From Streptomyces sp. CB00316 (GTDB lineage: Bacteria > Actinomycetota > Actinomycetes > Streptomycetales > Streptomycetaceae): a DNA stretch of 64,000 nt. The first letter of the stretch is position 1, and every line of letters starts with the position of its first letter. Positions 1 to 8,537 of this stretch are shown here, in pieces. The notes under the pieces are model-generated. The model had not been told where the DNA came from. It was given only the letters and a program-made list of their open reading frames with translations, and made no database searches. Both the position numbers and the translations under genes were made by a program. Where the stretch lies: NCBI RefSeq assembly GCF_001905595.1, contig NZ_LIXI01000014.1:52760-116759 (forward strand), read 5' to 3'.

Positions 1-394
1 GGGCGTTCCCGCGCCTGGGCGGCGGGCCCAGCGGCGAGGGGACGTAGGGCGGGTTGCTGAGCACCAGGTCGTAGGTCCGGCCGGGCACCGGGTCCGCCAG
101 GTCGCCCCGGTGGACGGTCACCCGCTGCCGGGCGAGCCGGGCGTTCAGGCGGGCGGTGAGTACGGCGCGGCGGCCGACGTCGACGGCGGTCACGTGTGCG
201 CCCCGGCGTGCGGCGGCCACCGCGAGGAGGCCGCTGCCGGTGCCGAGGTCGATCACCTCGGAGCCGGGGCGGACGGTCTCGCGGGCCAGGGCCCGCAGCA
301 GCAGGTGGGTGTCGTGCTGGGGCGCGTAGACACCGGGCAGGGTGCGGACACCCCGCCGCCGGGAAGCAGCCGACGTGTTCACAGCAGCGGTCAC
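1..394 (-). CDS. HemK/PrmC-like N5-glutamine methyltransferase, partial
   Basis: The 5' part of a class I SAM-dependent methyltransferase; the 3' end lies beyond the window. The GTG at 394 is preceded by AGGAGG about 5 bases upstream, and the translation begins VTAAVNTSAASRRR. Visible motifs are the SAM-binding loop VIDLGTGSGLLAVAAA near residue 50 and the catalytic NPPYVP motif near residue 116, which is diagnostic of methyltransferases acting on amide or amino nitrogens, such as HemK/PrmC on release factors. Many actinobacteria carry such paralogs whose substrate is unknown, so I do not call it prmC. A strong terminator hairpin (604-645) separates it from the gene upstream on the same strand. 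Confidence 0.8.
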   Translation of the reverse strand, partial: MTAAVNTSAASRRRGVRTLPGVYAPQHDTHLLLRALARETVRPGSEVIDLGTGSGLLAVAAARRGAHVTAVDVGRRAVLTARLNARLARQRVTVHRGDLADPVPGRTYDLVLSNPPYVPSPLGPPPRRGNA

Positions 395-603
395 GGATAC
401 CTCCTGCACGCGTCGGGCGCGTGAATCGTGGGTCATTCCACCCGTCAAGGCTCCGCCCCTTCGGTCCGGGGCGCCAATCGTGAGGTCGCACGGCGTGACC
501 GGTCTTCGGACCCGGCCGACGTACCGAGTTCCCCTGCCCGATCCGTTCACACCTGCGAAACCCTGTCGGGTGGCAGGGCGGCGACAGGGGCCGCGGCGCG
601 CAA

Positions 604-645
604 CAGGGCGGGGCCCCGCACACAGCCGTGCGGGGCCCCGCCCTG
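604..645. terminator. Perfect 18-bp hairpin terminator
   Basis: An 18-base arm at 604-621 is exactly repeated as its reverse complement at 628-645 around a 6-base loop. The stem is almost all GC, with no U tract, as is usual for Streptomyces terminators. It sits just after the stop of the small membrane gene (664-843) and upstream of the methyltransferase at 394, so it most likely ends the small gene's transcript. Confidence 0.8.
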
Positions 646-663
646 ACAAGCGTTCCTCCTGCT

Positions 664-843
664 TCAGCGCCTGCGCGACGCTCCGGTACGCAGGCCGGAA
701 CCGACTCCTGCAACGTGCAGGGCGAGCAGGGTCAGACCGATGAGCATGACATTCGTCGATGCGAACACCTCGTTCGTCGAGATGTCCGCCGCGTTGATCA
801 GGAAGGCGATGAAGAACAGAACTGCCGCGGCTATACCGAGCAT
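664..843 (-). CDS. Small two-helix membrane protein
   Basis: A 59-residue protein starting at the ATG whose complement is 841-843, with GGAAGGG 5 to 10 bases upstream. Residues 2-19 (LGIAAAVLFFIAFLIN) and about 32-48 (VMLIGLTLLALHVAG) form two hydrophobic helices joined by a short polar loop (NAADISTNEVFAST), and the tail is basic (RTGASRRR). Very similar small membrane proteins are common and uncharacterised in Streptomyces. A longer in-frame upstream extension lacks a good ribosome site and reads through low-quality sequence, so the short form is preferred. Function unknown. Confidence 0.7.
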   Translation of the reverse strand: MLGIAAAVLFFIAFLINAADISTNEVFASTNVMLIGLTLLALHVAGVGSGLRTGASRRR

Positions 844-1073
844 GGGTGATTCCCTTCCTAGTGTGGTGAGAGCCGTGTGCCCACGAATCACGGAGTTAGA
901 CAGCCGAGGGCGCGTCACAGGGGCGTGAGCGCGTGCGGCAGTGCCCCGTTCGCCATCCCGCGCGCCCTGCCGGGGGCCTCGGGGCGCGGCGAGGATGAGC
1001 CGACCGCACAAGATCCCGGCGAATCCGCGCACCCGCCCTTCGGCGGGTGGCCATGCGGTGGAAGGAATCCACG

Positions 1074-1835
1074 TTGCTGCTTCTCATCTCCCCCGACGGT
1101 GTCGAAGAGGCCCTCGAGTGCGCGAAGGCGGCGGAGCATCTCGACATCGTCGACGTCAAGAAGCCCGACGAGGGCTCGCTCGGCGCGAACTACCCGTGGG
1201 TCATCAGGGCGATCCGCGGAGCGGTCCCGGCGGACAAGCCGGTCTCCGCGACCGTGGGGGACGTACCGTACAAGCCTGGCACGGTGGCCCAGGCGGCGCT
1301 CGGCGCGGCCGTCTCGGGAGCCACGTACATCAAGGTCGGCCTCTACGGATGCACCACGCCCGACCAGGCCATCGAGGTCATGAGCGGGGTCGTCCGGGCC
1401 GTGAAGGACTACCGGCCGGACGCGTTCGTCGTCGCCTCGGGGTACGCCGACGCCCACCGGATCGGCTGCGTCAACCCGCTCGCGCTGCCCGACATCGCCC
1501 GCCGCTCCGGCTCCGACGCGGCGATGCTCGACACCGCGGTCAAGGACGGGACCCGGCTCTTCGACCATGTTCCGCCGGCCGCGTGCGCGGAGTTCGTCCG
1601 GCTGGCCCACGAGGCCGGTCTGCTCGCCGCCCTGGCGGGCAGCGTGAAGGCGGAGGACCTCGCGACGCTGACCAGCATCGGGACGGACATCGTGGGCGTG
1701 CGCGGGGCGGTCTGCGAGGGGGGCGACCGCAACTCCGGCAGGATCCAGCCGCGGCTGGTGGCCGCCTTCCGGGCGGAGATGGACCGGCACGCCCGGGAGC
1801 ACGCGACCGCCGCGACCGCCGCGACCGCGCTCTGA
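1074..1835 (+). CDS. mfnB: (5-formylfuran-3-yl)methyl phosphate synthase (MfnB family)
   Basis: A 253-residue TIM-barrel protein of the MfnB/DUF556 family, which condenses two glyceraldehyde-3-phosphate molecules to (5-formylfuran-3-yl)methyl phosphate, the furan precursor of methanofuran in methanogens. Family hallmarks are visible: MLLLISP at the N terminus, DIVDVKKPDEGSLGAN with the Schiff-base-type Lys at residue 29, YIKVGLYG, and TAVKDGTRLFDH with the second active Lys. The TTG at 1074 is chosen because GGAAGGA lies 8 bases upstream and the family starts exactly here; GTG 1047 and ATG 1053 are in-frame alternatives. It heads a tight operon (8 bases to the aldehyde dehydrogenase). Methanofuran is not expected in Streptomyces, so a different furan product is inferred. 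Confidence 0.85.
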   Translation: MLLLISPDGVEEALECAKAAEHLDIVDVKKPDEGSLGANYPWVIRAIRGAVPADKPVSATVGDVPYKPGTVAQAALGAAVSGATYIKVGLYGCTTPDQAIEVMSGVVRAVKDYRPDAFVVASGYADAHRIGCVNPLALPDIARRSGSDAAMLDTAVKDGTRLFDHVPPAACAEFVRLAHEAGLLAALAGSVKAEDLATLTSIGTDIVGVRGAVCEGGDRNSGRIQPRLVAAFRAEMDRHAREHATAATAATAL

Positions 1836-1843
1836 CCGCCGGC

Positions 1844-3229
1844 ATGGGACACCGCGAACCCGGCGGCGAGCGCTTCGCCGTCCTCGATCCGGCGACGGGA
1901 GAGGCCTTCGGTGAGGCGCCCGACCAGCGGCCGGATGAGCTGGACGACGCCGTCGCCCGGGGCCACGAGGCGTGGCGGAGCTGGCGGTCCGACCCCGCCG
2001 CCCGGGCCACCGCCCTGCTCGCCTCGGCCGACGCCGTGGAGGCGGCCGGGGCGGAGCTCGCTCCCCTGCTCACCCGGGAACAGGGCAAGCCCCTGGCCGA
2101 GTCGTACGCGGAGATCGCCCGTACGGCGGCCCGGCTGCGCCACTTCGCCGGTATGGCCCCCGAGGTCCGGACGATCGCGGACGGAAGGCCGGTGCACAGC
2201 GAGGTCCGCTGGCGGTCGCTCGGTCCGGTCGCCGCCATCGTCCCGTGGAACTTCCCCCTCCAGCTCGCTTCGGCGAAGTTCGTGCCCGCGCTCGCGGCGG
2301 GCAACACGGTGGTGCTCAAGCCCTCCCCCTTCACACCGCTCGCCACCCGGCTGCTGGGATCCGTCCTGTCCGCCGCCCTTCCCGAGGGCGTGCTGACGAT
2401 CGTCACCGGCCGCGAGCCCCTCGGCACCCTCCTGGCGTCACACCCGGGTATCCGCCATGTGACGTTCACCGGCTCCGTGCCCACCGGGCGGGCCGTCGCG
2501 GAGGCCGCGGCGCCCGGCCTCACCCGGGTCACCCTGGAACTGGGCGGCAACGACGCCGCCGTCCTGCTGGACGACGTGGACGTGGAGCGGATCGCTGACC
2601 GGCTGTTCTGGGCGGCGTTCCGCAACTGCGGGCAGGTGTGCATGGCGGTCAAGCGCGTGTACGCCCCGGCCCACCTACACTCCCAGGTGGTCGAGGCCCT
2701 CGCGGAGCGGGCGAAGACCGTCGTCGTCGGGTCCGGTCTCGACCCGGGCACGGAGCTGGGGCCCCTCAACAACGCCGCCCAGCTGGCCCGGGTGGAGCGG
2801 TGCACGGACCGGGCCCTGGCTGACGGGGCCCGTGCCGTGGCCGGTGGCCACCGGCTGGACCGGCCGGGCTACTTCTACGCCCCGACCATCCTGGCCGATG
2901 TGCCGCCCGGCAGTCCGGTGGTGACGGAGGAGCAGTTCGGCCCGGTCCTGCCGGTGCTGCCGTACAGAAGCCTCGACGAAGCCGTCGAGGCGGCCAACGC
3001 CACCCGCTTCGGGCTGGGCGGTTCGGTGTGGGGGACCGACCTGGACCGGGCCGGGGCGGTGGCCGACCGGCTGGAGTGCGGGACGGCGTGGGTCAACCAC
3101 CACGCCGAACTGTCCCTCGCCCAGCCCTTCGCCGGCATCAAGGACAGCGGGGTCGGCGTCGCGGGCGGGGCGTGGGGGCTCTACGGGAACCTCAGGCCGT
3201 TCGTCGTCCACCGTCCGCGGGAGGTCTGA
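1844..3229 (+). CDS. NAD(P)-dependent aldehyde dehydrogenase
   Basis: A 461-residue ALDH-superfamily enzyme, complete although slightly short. Residues IVPWNFPLQLASAKFVPALAAGNTVVLKPSP form the cofactor-binding segment (long motif about residues 127-157), ELGGND carries the general-base Glu, and FRNCGQVCMAVKR carries the catalytic Cys. It begins 8 bases after the furan synthase stop and ends 2 bases before the alcohol dehydrogenase start, so the three are cotranscribed. In this setting the likely substrate is the furan aldehyde made by the upstream enzyme or an aldehyde made from the furan alcohol by the downstream dehydrogenase; this is inference from position. Confidence 0.85.
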   Translation: MGHREPGGERFAVLDPATGEAFGEAPDQRPDELDDAVARGHEAWRSWRSDPAARATALLASADAVEAAGAELAPLLTREQGKPLAESYAEIARTAARLRHFAGMAPEVRTIADGRPVHSEVRWRSLGPVAAIVPWNFPLQLASAKFVPALAAGNTVVLKPSPFTPLATRLLGSVLSAALPEGVLTIVTGREPLGTLLASHPGIRHVTFTGSVPTGRAVAEAAAPGLTRVTLELGGNDAAVLLDDVDVERIADRLFWAAFRNCGQVCMAVKRVYAPAHLHSQVVEALAERAKTVVVGSGLDPGTELGPLNNAAQLARVERCTDRALADGARAVAGGHRLDRPGYFYAPTILADVPPGSPVVTEEQFGPVLPVLPYRSLDEAVEAANATRFGLGGSVWGTDLDRAGAVADRLECGTAWVNHHAELSLAQPFAGIKDSGVGVAGGAWGLYGNLRPFVVHRPREV

Positions 3230-3231
3230 CG

Positions 3232-4329
3232 ATGAGATTCGGTGCGGCGGTACTGCGCTCGTACGAGGAGCCGTTCGCCGTGGAGGAGGTGGTCCTGAGC
3301 TCGGGGCCGGCCGAGGGCGAGATCCTGGTCAGGATCGCGGGGTGCGGGATGTGCCGGACCGATCTGGCCGTCCGGCGTTCGGCGGGCCGCTCACCGCTGC
3401 CGGCGGTGCTCGGCCATGAGGGGTCCGGGGTGGTGGTGGAGACGGGCGGCCCGGACACCGGCCTCGCCGCAGGCGACCATGTCGTGCTGAGCTTCGACTC
3501 CTGCGGGCACTGCCGGAGCTGTCTGGGCGCGGCCCCCGCCTACTGCGACCGGTTCGCCCCGCTCAATCTCTTCGGCGGGCGCCCGGAGAAGGCGGCCCGG
3601 TTCACCGACGCGGCCGGGGGCGCTCTGGCCCCCCGGTGGTTCGGCCAGTCCTCCTTCGCCGCGTACGCGGTGGTCCCGGCCCGCAACGCCGTACGCGTCG
3701 ATCCCTCGCTGCCCCTCGCCCTGCTCGGGCCGCTCGGCTGCGGCTTCCTCACCGGGGCAGGGGCGGTCCTCAACTCCTTCGGCGCGGGCCCCGGAGACAC
3801 CGTCGCGGTCTACGGCGCGGGGGCGGTGGGGCTGGCCGCGGTCATGGCGGCGACCGCTGCCGGGGCGGTGGCCGTGGCGGTCGACCGGCATCCCGAACGG
3901 CTCGCCCTCGCCGAGAAGCTGGACGCGGTCCCGGTGCACTCGGACTCCGCCGATCTACCGGACCGCGTCCGACGGCTGACGGACGGCGGCGCGCAGTACG
4001 CCCTGGACACCACGGGCTCCGCTCAGTTGATCAACGACGCGCTCCGGGCCCTGCGCCCGACCGGCCATCTCGGCCTGGTGGCAAGGCTGCACACCGCGCT
4101 GCCGCTCGAACCGGGGACCTTGGACCGGGGCCGGAAGATCTCCCACATCTGCGAGGGGGGCGCGGTGCCGGGGCTGCTCATCCCACGGCTGACCGGGCTG
4201 TGGCAGGCCGGGCGCTTCCCCTTCGACCAGCTGATCCGTACGTATCCGCTCGCCGACATCAACGAGGCCGAACGCGACTGCGAGGCGGGCCTCGTGGTCA
4301 AACCGGTCCTGATTCCGCACCAGGCGTGA
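3232..4329 (+). CDS. Zinc-dependent alcohol dehydrogenase, aryl-alcohol type
   Basis: A 365-residue medium-chain dehydrogenase. Catalytic zinc ligands are visible in GCGMCRTDLAV (Cys) and LGHEGSGVV (His-Glu); structural zinc cysteines are in SCGHCRSCLGAAPAYC. The NAD(P) loop is VAVYGAGAVGLAAVMAA. The pattern with an insertion after the zinc lobe (RFTDAAG...WFGQSSFAAYAVV) is that of the benzyl/aryl-alcohol dehydrogenase group (XylB-like), which oxidises hydroxymethyl groups on aromatic or furan rings. It follows the aldehyde dehydrogenase by 2 bases. Such a pair would oxidise a hydroxymethylfuran stepwise to a carboxylate; the real substrate is not shown by the sequence. Confidence 0.87.
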   Translation: MRFGAAVLRSYEEPFAVEEVVLSSGPAEGEILVRIAGCGMCRTDLAVRRSAGRSPLPAVLGHEGSGVVVETGGPDTGLAAGDHVVLSFDSCGHCRSCLGAAPAYCDRFAPLNLFGGRPEKAARFTDAAGGALAPRWFGQSSFAAYAVVPARNAVRVDPSLPLALLGPLGCGFLTGAGAVLNSFGAGPGDTVAVYGAGAVGLAAVMAATAAGAVAVAVDRHPERLALAEKLDAVPVHSDSADLPDRVRRLTDGGAQYALDTTGSAQLINDALRALRPTGHLGLVARLHTALPLEPGTLDRGRKISHICEGGAVPGLLIPRLTGLWQAGRFPFDQLIRTYPLADINEAERDCEAGLVVKPVLIPHQA

Positions 4330-4356
4330 TCTCTACTCGCACCAAGAGGAGTGCAC

Positions 4357-5268
4357 ATGGTCGATACAGCGCACCGGAACACCGGTGTGGAGGGTGTGGC
4401 AGGAGGGGTCGGTGTGACCGCGCTTCTGGTCGCCGCGGCGCGGGCGATCGAGACGCACCGCCCCGACAGCCTGGCGCAGGACGCCTACGCGGAGCACTTC
4501 GTGCGCGCCGCACCGGCGTCCGCGGGCTGGCCGGTGCACCTGCGGGAGGTTCCGGACGGGGACACGGACCCGCTGTGGGGACGGTTCGCTCGGTACTTCG
4601 GGCTGCGGACCCGGGTCCTCGACGACTTCCTTCTGCGGTCGGTGCATACGGGGAACGTCCGCCAGGTGGTCCTTCTCGGGGCGGGTCTGGACTCGCGCGC
4701 GTTCCGGCTCGACTGGCCTCCCGGCTGTGTGATCTTCGAGATCGACCGGGGGGAGGTGCTGGCGTTCAAGCACCAGGTGCTCGGCGGACTGTCGGCCACC
4801 CCGAAGGCGGTGCGCGTGCCGCTCCCGATGGATCTGCGCGCCGACTGGGCCGGTGCGCTGCCCGGCGCCGGCTTCGACCCGGCCGCGCCGAGCGTCTGGC
4901 TGGTCGAGGGGCTGCTGTTCTATCTGCCCCCCGCCGCCGAGAGCTACCTCATCGATACGGTGGACCGGCTGAGCACGGGGGGAAGCGCGCTGGCCTTCGA
5001 GGTCAAGCTCGACAAGGACCTGCTGGAGTACCGCGACAGCCCGCTCTACACGTCGACGCACCGCCAGCTCGGCATCGACCTGCTGGACCTGTTCGACAGG
5101 GAGCCACGGCCCGACTCCGCCGGGGATCTGGTGGACAAGGGCTGGTCCACCGCGGTCCACACCCCGTTCGACTTCACCCGTCGGCACGGCCGCGGTCCGC
5201 TGCCCGAGCAGAACGACGCGCTGGCGGGCAACCGGTGGGTGTTCGCGGACAAGCCGCTGCGGACGTAG
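4357..5268 (+). CDS. SAM-dependent methyltransferase, LCMT/TIGR00027 family
   Basis: A 303-residue protein of the leucine-carboxyl-methyltransferase-like family widespread in actinobacterial secondary metabolism. Family features: GVGVTALLVAAARAIE near the N terminus, then HFVRAAP, RTRVLDDFLLR, QVVLLGAGLDSRAFRLDWP (SAM loop), VIFEIDRGEVLAFK and VWLVEGLLFYLP. ATG 4357 has AAGAGGAG upstream; a GTG at 4351 is an alternative. It lies 27 bases after the alcohol dehydrogenase, so is probably the last gene of the operon. Members methylate carboxylates or hydroxyls; here methyl-ester formation on a furan carboxylate would be consistent but is inference. Confidence 0.82.
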   Translation: MVDTAHRNTGVEGVAGGVGVTALLVAAARAIETHRPDSLAQDAYAEHFVRAAPASAGWPVHLREVPDGDTDPLWGRFARYFGLRTRVLDDFLLRSVHTGNVRQVVLLGAGLDSRAFRLDWPPGCVIFEIDRGEVLAFKHQVLGGLSATPKAVRVPLPMDLRADWAGALPGAGFDPAAPSVWLVEGLLFYLPPAAESYLIDTVDRLSTGGSALAFEVKLDKDLLEYRDSPLYTSTHRQLGIDLLDLFDREPRPDSAGDLVDKGWSTAVHTPFDFTRRHGRGPLPEQNDALAGNRWVFADKPLRT

Positions 5269-5433
5269 ACGCGGACCGCGGCACCCGGGGAGGTCCGTCA
5301 CCGTCGTGCGTCGCGCAGGCGGAGAAGGTACGTGGCCGTCAGCGCGACGGCACGGTCCCAAGGACGGCAAGCTCGGGACCGGCACCCACTACGTCGACGT
5401 ACGCTGACCCGCGTCGGCCCGTACACCCTCCCC

Positions 5434-5481
5434 GGACGGCCGGTCACCGCAGGCAACTCGCCCCCAGGTGACCGGCCGTCC
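5434..5481. terminator. 15-bp perfect inverted repeat, terminator
   Basis: The arm at 5434-5448 is exactly repeated in reverse complement at 5467-5481 with an 18-base loop. It separates the furan operon from the carotenoid operon and would stop read-through into crtE. Confidence 0.65.
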
Positions 5482-5736
5482 GGCCGTTCGCCCCGCCTCG
5501 CGCCGTCAGGCCCCTACGAGAGCCACGAGCCCGCTCCCCCGGTTCGCACAGGCCGCTTCCCGTAGGCCGAACGGGCGGGCCGACACCTCCCGGGCCAGCT
5601 TCCCGGGTGTTTCTCCGCCGGAAGCATGCCGCTGTCGTGATCGTCTCTGACCACCGCTCTCCTTCCCCGCTCGGCCCACGCGCCCGATCAGTCCTGCCTC
5701 ACCGCATCCGAACGGGGTACGTGTGCGGAAGGAGTG

Positions 5737-5749
5737 GCGAACGGTTCGC
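5737..5749. promoter_or_regulatory. Inverted repeat upstream of crtE
   Basis: A 13-base perfect inverted repeat (GCGAAC, one base, GTTCGC) lies 27 bases before the crtE start. Its place near the expected promoter or leader makes it a candidate operator or hairpin. No regulator gene (such as litR/litS) is adjacent, so the controlling protein is unknown. Confidence 0.3.
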
Positions 5750-5775
5750 CGCCCACCTGACCGGAAGGACGTGAG

Positions 5776-7035
5776 ATGGCCCGCATCCCGGCCGTGGAAC
5801 ACTCCTTCGCCGCCTGCCCGCTCCCGGCGGCCCCCGGAGCGTCGGCCACGGCGGCAGGGGCCGTCGACGCGGACGTGGCAGGCGCCGTCCTGCGCACCGC
5901 ACGAGCGGTCCTCGCGGAACGGGTCGCCCAGGCGTCCGAGATCGACGCCTCGTTCTCCGGGGACCTGGCCGGGCGGGTCGCCGACTTCACGCTGGACGGG
6001 GGCAAGCGGATGCGCCCCCGGCTCCTGTGGTGGGGGATGCGGGCCTGCGGTTCGGCGGACCCCGGTGCCACCGCGGCCGCGCTGCGACTGGGGGTCGCGC
6101 TGGAGCTCATCCAGACCTGCGCGCTCATCCACGACGACGTGATGGACCGCTCGCGCCTGCGCCGGGGCAAACCCGCCGTGCACATCGGCCTCGCGGGCCG
6201 GGCGGGTCTGTCCCCGGACTCGGAGCGGGGCTCCGCGTTCGGCACCTCCGCCGCCGTACTGGCCGGGGACCTCGCACTGGCCTGGGCCGACGACACCGTC
6301 GCGGAGACTGCGCTGCCCACCCCCGTACGACAGCGGATCGGAGCCATCTGGCGCTCCCTGCGGACCGAGATGGTCGCGGGTCAGTACCTGGACCTGCACG
6401 GCCAGGCCACCGGTGGCTCCTCGGCGGCGCGGGCGATACGGACCGCCTGTCTCAAGAGCGCCCTGTACTCCGTCGAGCGGCCCTTGGCGATCGGGGCCGC
6501 CCTGGCCGACGCCGATGAGCGCACCACGGCCGCACTGCGTTCGGCCGGCCGGTGCGCCGGGATCGCCTTCCAGCTCCGGGACGATCTGCTCGGGGTCTTC
6601 GGAGACCCGGCGCGGACCGGGAAACCGTCCGGCGACGACATCCGTGAGGGCAAGCCGACCTACCTCCTCGCCGTCGCCCGGGAGCGGGCCGAGGCCACAG
6701 GCGACGAAAGGGCGCTGGCCGTCCTCGGCCAGGCCGTGGGCAACGCCGGCGTCACCGAGGGGGGCCTCGCCGACGTACGCGGAGTCTTCGAGGCGACCGG
6801 CGCACGCGCCCATGTGGAGCGGAAGGCGGAGCGCCTCCGCGACCACGCCGTACACCGTCTGGGCGAGGCCGTCGACGTGGACGCACACGGCGGCCGGCAG
6901 CTGCTCAGCCTGCTGCGCACCGTCTCCGGAGACCCGTCCGGGCACGGCTCCGCCACCCCCGACGACCCGGGCGGGCACGACAGCCCGGCAGCAGCCCGGG
7001 CCCTGTCCGCGACCGAAGGAGGAGGTGTCCGGTGA
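5776..7035 (+). CDS. crtE: Geranylgeranyl diphosphate synthase
   Basis: A 419-residue polyprenyl synthase giving the C20 precursor of carotenoids. The first aspartate-rich motif HDDVMDRS is at residues 119-126 and the second, QLRDDLLGVFGD, at 266-277; GGKRMRP near 75-81 binds the allylic/IPP diphosphate. The C terminus has a disordered extension after residue 385 (DPSGHGSATPDDPGGHDSP). The ATG has GGAAGGA upstream. Its stop overlaps the crtI GTG start (GTGA), which couples translation. First gene of the crtE-I-B-Rieske operon, matching the known left arm of Streptomyces isorenieratene clusters. Confidence 0.95.
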   Translation: MARIPAVEHSFAACPLPAAPGASATAAGAVDADVAGAVLRTARAVLAERVAQASEIDASFSGDLAGRVADFTLDGGKRMRPRLLWWGMRACGSADPGATAAALRLGVALELIQTCALIHDDVMDRSRLRRGKPAVHIGLAGRAGLSPDSERGSAFGTSAAVLAGDLALAWADDTVAETALPTPVRQRIGAIWRSLRTEMVAGQYLDLHGQATGGSSAARAIRTACLKSALYSVERPLAIGAALADADERTTAALRSAGRCAGIAFQLRDDLLGVFGDPARTGKPSGDDIREGKPTYLLAVARERAEATGDERALAVLGQAVGNAGVTEGGLADVRGVFEATGARAHVERKAERLRDHAVHRLGEAVDVDAHGGRQLLSLLRTVSGDPSGHGSATPDDPGGHDSPAAARALSATEGGGVR

Positions 7036-8537
7036 TCACGGTCAAGGGGCCCGTCGACCACGTGGTGGTGGTCGGCGCCGGTCTGGCGGGGCTCGCCGCG
7101 ACGCTCCACCTCCTCGGCGCGGGCCGCCGGGTCACGGTGGTCGAGCGGGACTCCGGGCCCGGTGGCCGGGCCGGGCTGCTGGAGTCGGGCGGCTTCCGCA
7201 TCGACACCGGTCCGACCGTGCTGACCATGCCGGACCTGGTGGATGAGGCCTTCGCCGCGGTCGGGGACCGGCTGGCCGACCGGCTGGAGCTGATCCCGCT
7301 GGACCCCGCCTACCGGGCCAGGTTCGCCGACGGGTCCCAGCTCGACGTGCACACCGACGGGGCCGCGATGGAGGCCGCGGTCGAGCAGTTCGCGGGGGCC
7401 CGGCAGGCGGTCGGCTACCGGCGGCTGAGGGTCTGGCTGGAGCGCCTCTACCGGGTGCAGATGCGCCGTTTCATCGACGCCAACTTCGACTCACCGCTCC
7501 AGCTCGCCCACCCCGACCTCGCGCGGCTCGCCGCCCTCGGCGGTTTCGGCCGACTCGACGCCCGGATCGGGCACTTCGTCTCGGACGAACGGCTGCGCAG
7601 GGTCTTCTCGTTCCAGGCGCTGTACGCGGGTGTCCCGCCGGCCCGGGCGCTCGCCGCGTACGCGGTCATCGCGTACATGGACACGATCGCCGGGGTGTAC
7701 TTCCCGAAGGGCGGCATGCACGCGCTGCCCCGGGCGATGGCCTACTCGGCCGCCGACGCAGGGGCCTCGTTCCGGTACGGGCAGACCGTGACCCGGCTGG
7801 AGCGTTCGGGTGAACGCGTCACCGCCGTCGTCACCGACCAGGAGCGCATCCCCTGCGACGCGGTGGTCCTCACCCCCGACCTCCCCGTCACCTACCGGCT
7901 CCTCGGCCGCAGCCCGCACCGGCCCCTCAGCCTGCGCCATTCACCGTCGGCGGTGATCCTGCACGCGGGCACGGACCGCACCTGGCCGGATCTGGCGCAC
8001 CACACCATCTCGTTCGGCGCGGCCTGGAAGAGCACCTTCCGCGAACTCACCCGGACCGGGGAGCTGATGTCGGACCCTTCCCTCCTCATCACCCGGCCCA
8101 CCGCCACCGACCCCTCCCTCGCCCCGCCCGGCAAACACCTCCACTACGTGCTGGCGCCCTGCCCGAACACCGAGGTCGGGCCGGGCGTACGGGAGTGGCG
8201 GGAGCTGGGGCCCCGCTACCGGGACGAGCTCCTGGCCGAGCTGGAGCGCCGCGAGATGCCCGGGCTCGGCGCGGCGATCGAGGAGGAGGGGCTGGTCACG
8301 CCGGTCGACTGGACCGCCCAGGGGCATGCGGCGGGCACCCCGTTCTCCGTGGCCCACACGTTTCCGCAGACCGGCCCGTTCCGCCCGCGCAACCTGGTGC
8401 GGGGCACGGTCAACGCCGTCCTCGCGGGATGCGGCACCACGCCCGGCGTAGGCGTGCCGACCGTCCTGATCTCCGGAAAGCTGGCCGCTCAGAGGATCAC
8501 CGGCCCCCGTACCGACTGGAGAGGCACTGCTGCATGA
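7032..8537 (+). CDS. crtI: Phytoene desaturase
   Basis: A 501-residue flavoprotein that converts phytoene to lycopene. The FAD-binding Rossmann motif VVVVGAGLAGLAATLHL is at residues 8-24, followed by VVERDSGPGGRAG; the substrate-domain signature TGPTVLTMP and the C-terminal carotenoid-desaturase motif AGCGTTPGVGVPTVLISGKLA are present. It overlaps crtE by 4 bases and crtB by 4 bases, so the three are translationally coupled. Length and motifs are normal for bacterial CrtI. Confidence 0.95.
   Translation: MITVKGPVDHVVVVGAGLAGLAATLHLLGAGRRVTVVERDSGPGGRAGLLESGGFRIDTGPTVLTMPDLVDEAFAAVGDRLADRLELIPLDPAYRARFADGSQLDVHTDGAAMEAAVEQFAGARQAVGYRRLRVWLERLYRVQMRRFIDANFDSPLQLAHPDLARLAALGGFGRLDARIGHFVSDERLRRVFSFQALYAGVPPARALAAYAVIAYMDTIAGVYFPKGGMHALPRAMAYSAADAGASFRYGQTVTRLERSGERVTAVVTDQERIPCDAVVLTPDLPVTYRLLGRSPHRPLSLRHSPSAVILHAGTDRTWPDLAHHTISFGAAWKSTFRELTRTGELMSDPSLLITRPTATDPSLAPPGKHLHYVLAPCPNTEVGPGVREWRELGPRYRDELLAELERREMPGLGAAIEEEGLVTPVDWTAQGHAAGTPFSVAHTFPQTGPFRPRNLVRGTVNAVLAGCGTTPGVGVPTVLISGKLAAQRITGPRTDWRGTAA

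Larger units (their letters stand above)
5269..5775. other. Intergenic region: gene remnant, terminator and crtE leader
   Basis: About 500 bases without an intact gene. Around 5354-5407 a short plus-strand frame ends GPKDGKLGTGTHYVDVR before TGA at 5405-5407; this looks like the C-terminal scrap of a lost protein I cannot name. It is followed by an exact hairpin (5434-5481). The remainder is probably the crtE promoter and leader, with GGAAGGA about 6 bases before the crtE ATG. Confidence 0.4.

Noticed and set aside
5506..6978. Long open frames antisense to the crt genes and most other genes
   Set aside because: High GC creates long antisense frames; they lack ribosome sites and motifs and have non-GC-rich third positions relative to the true genes.
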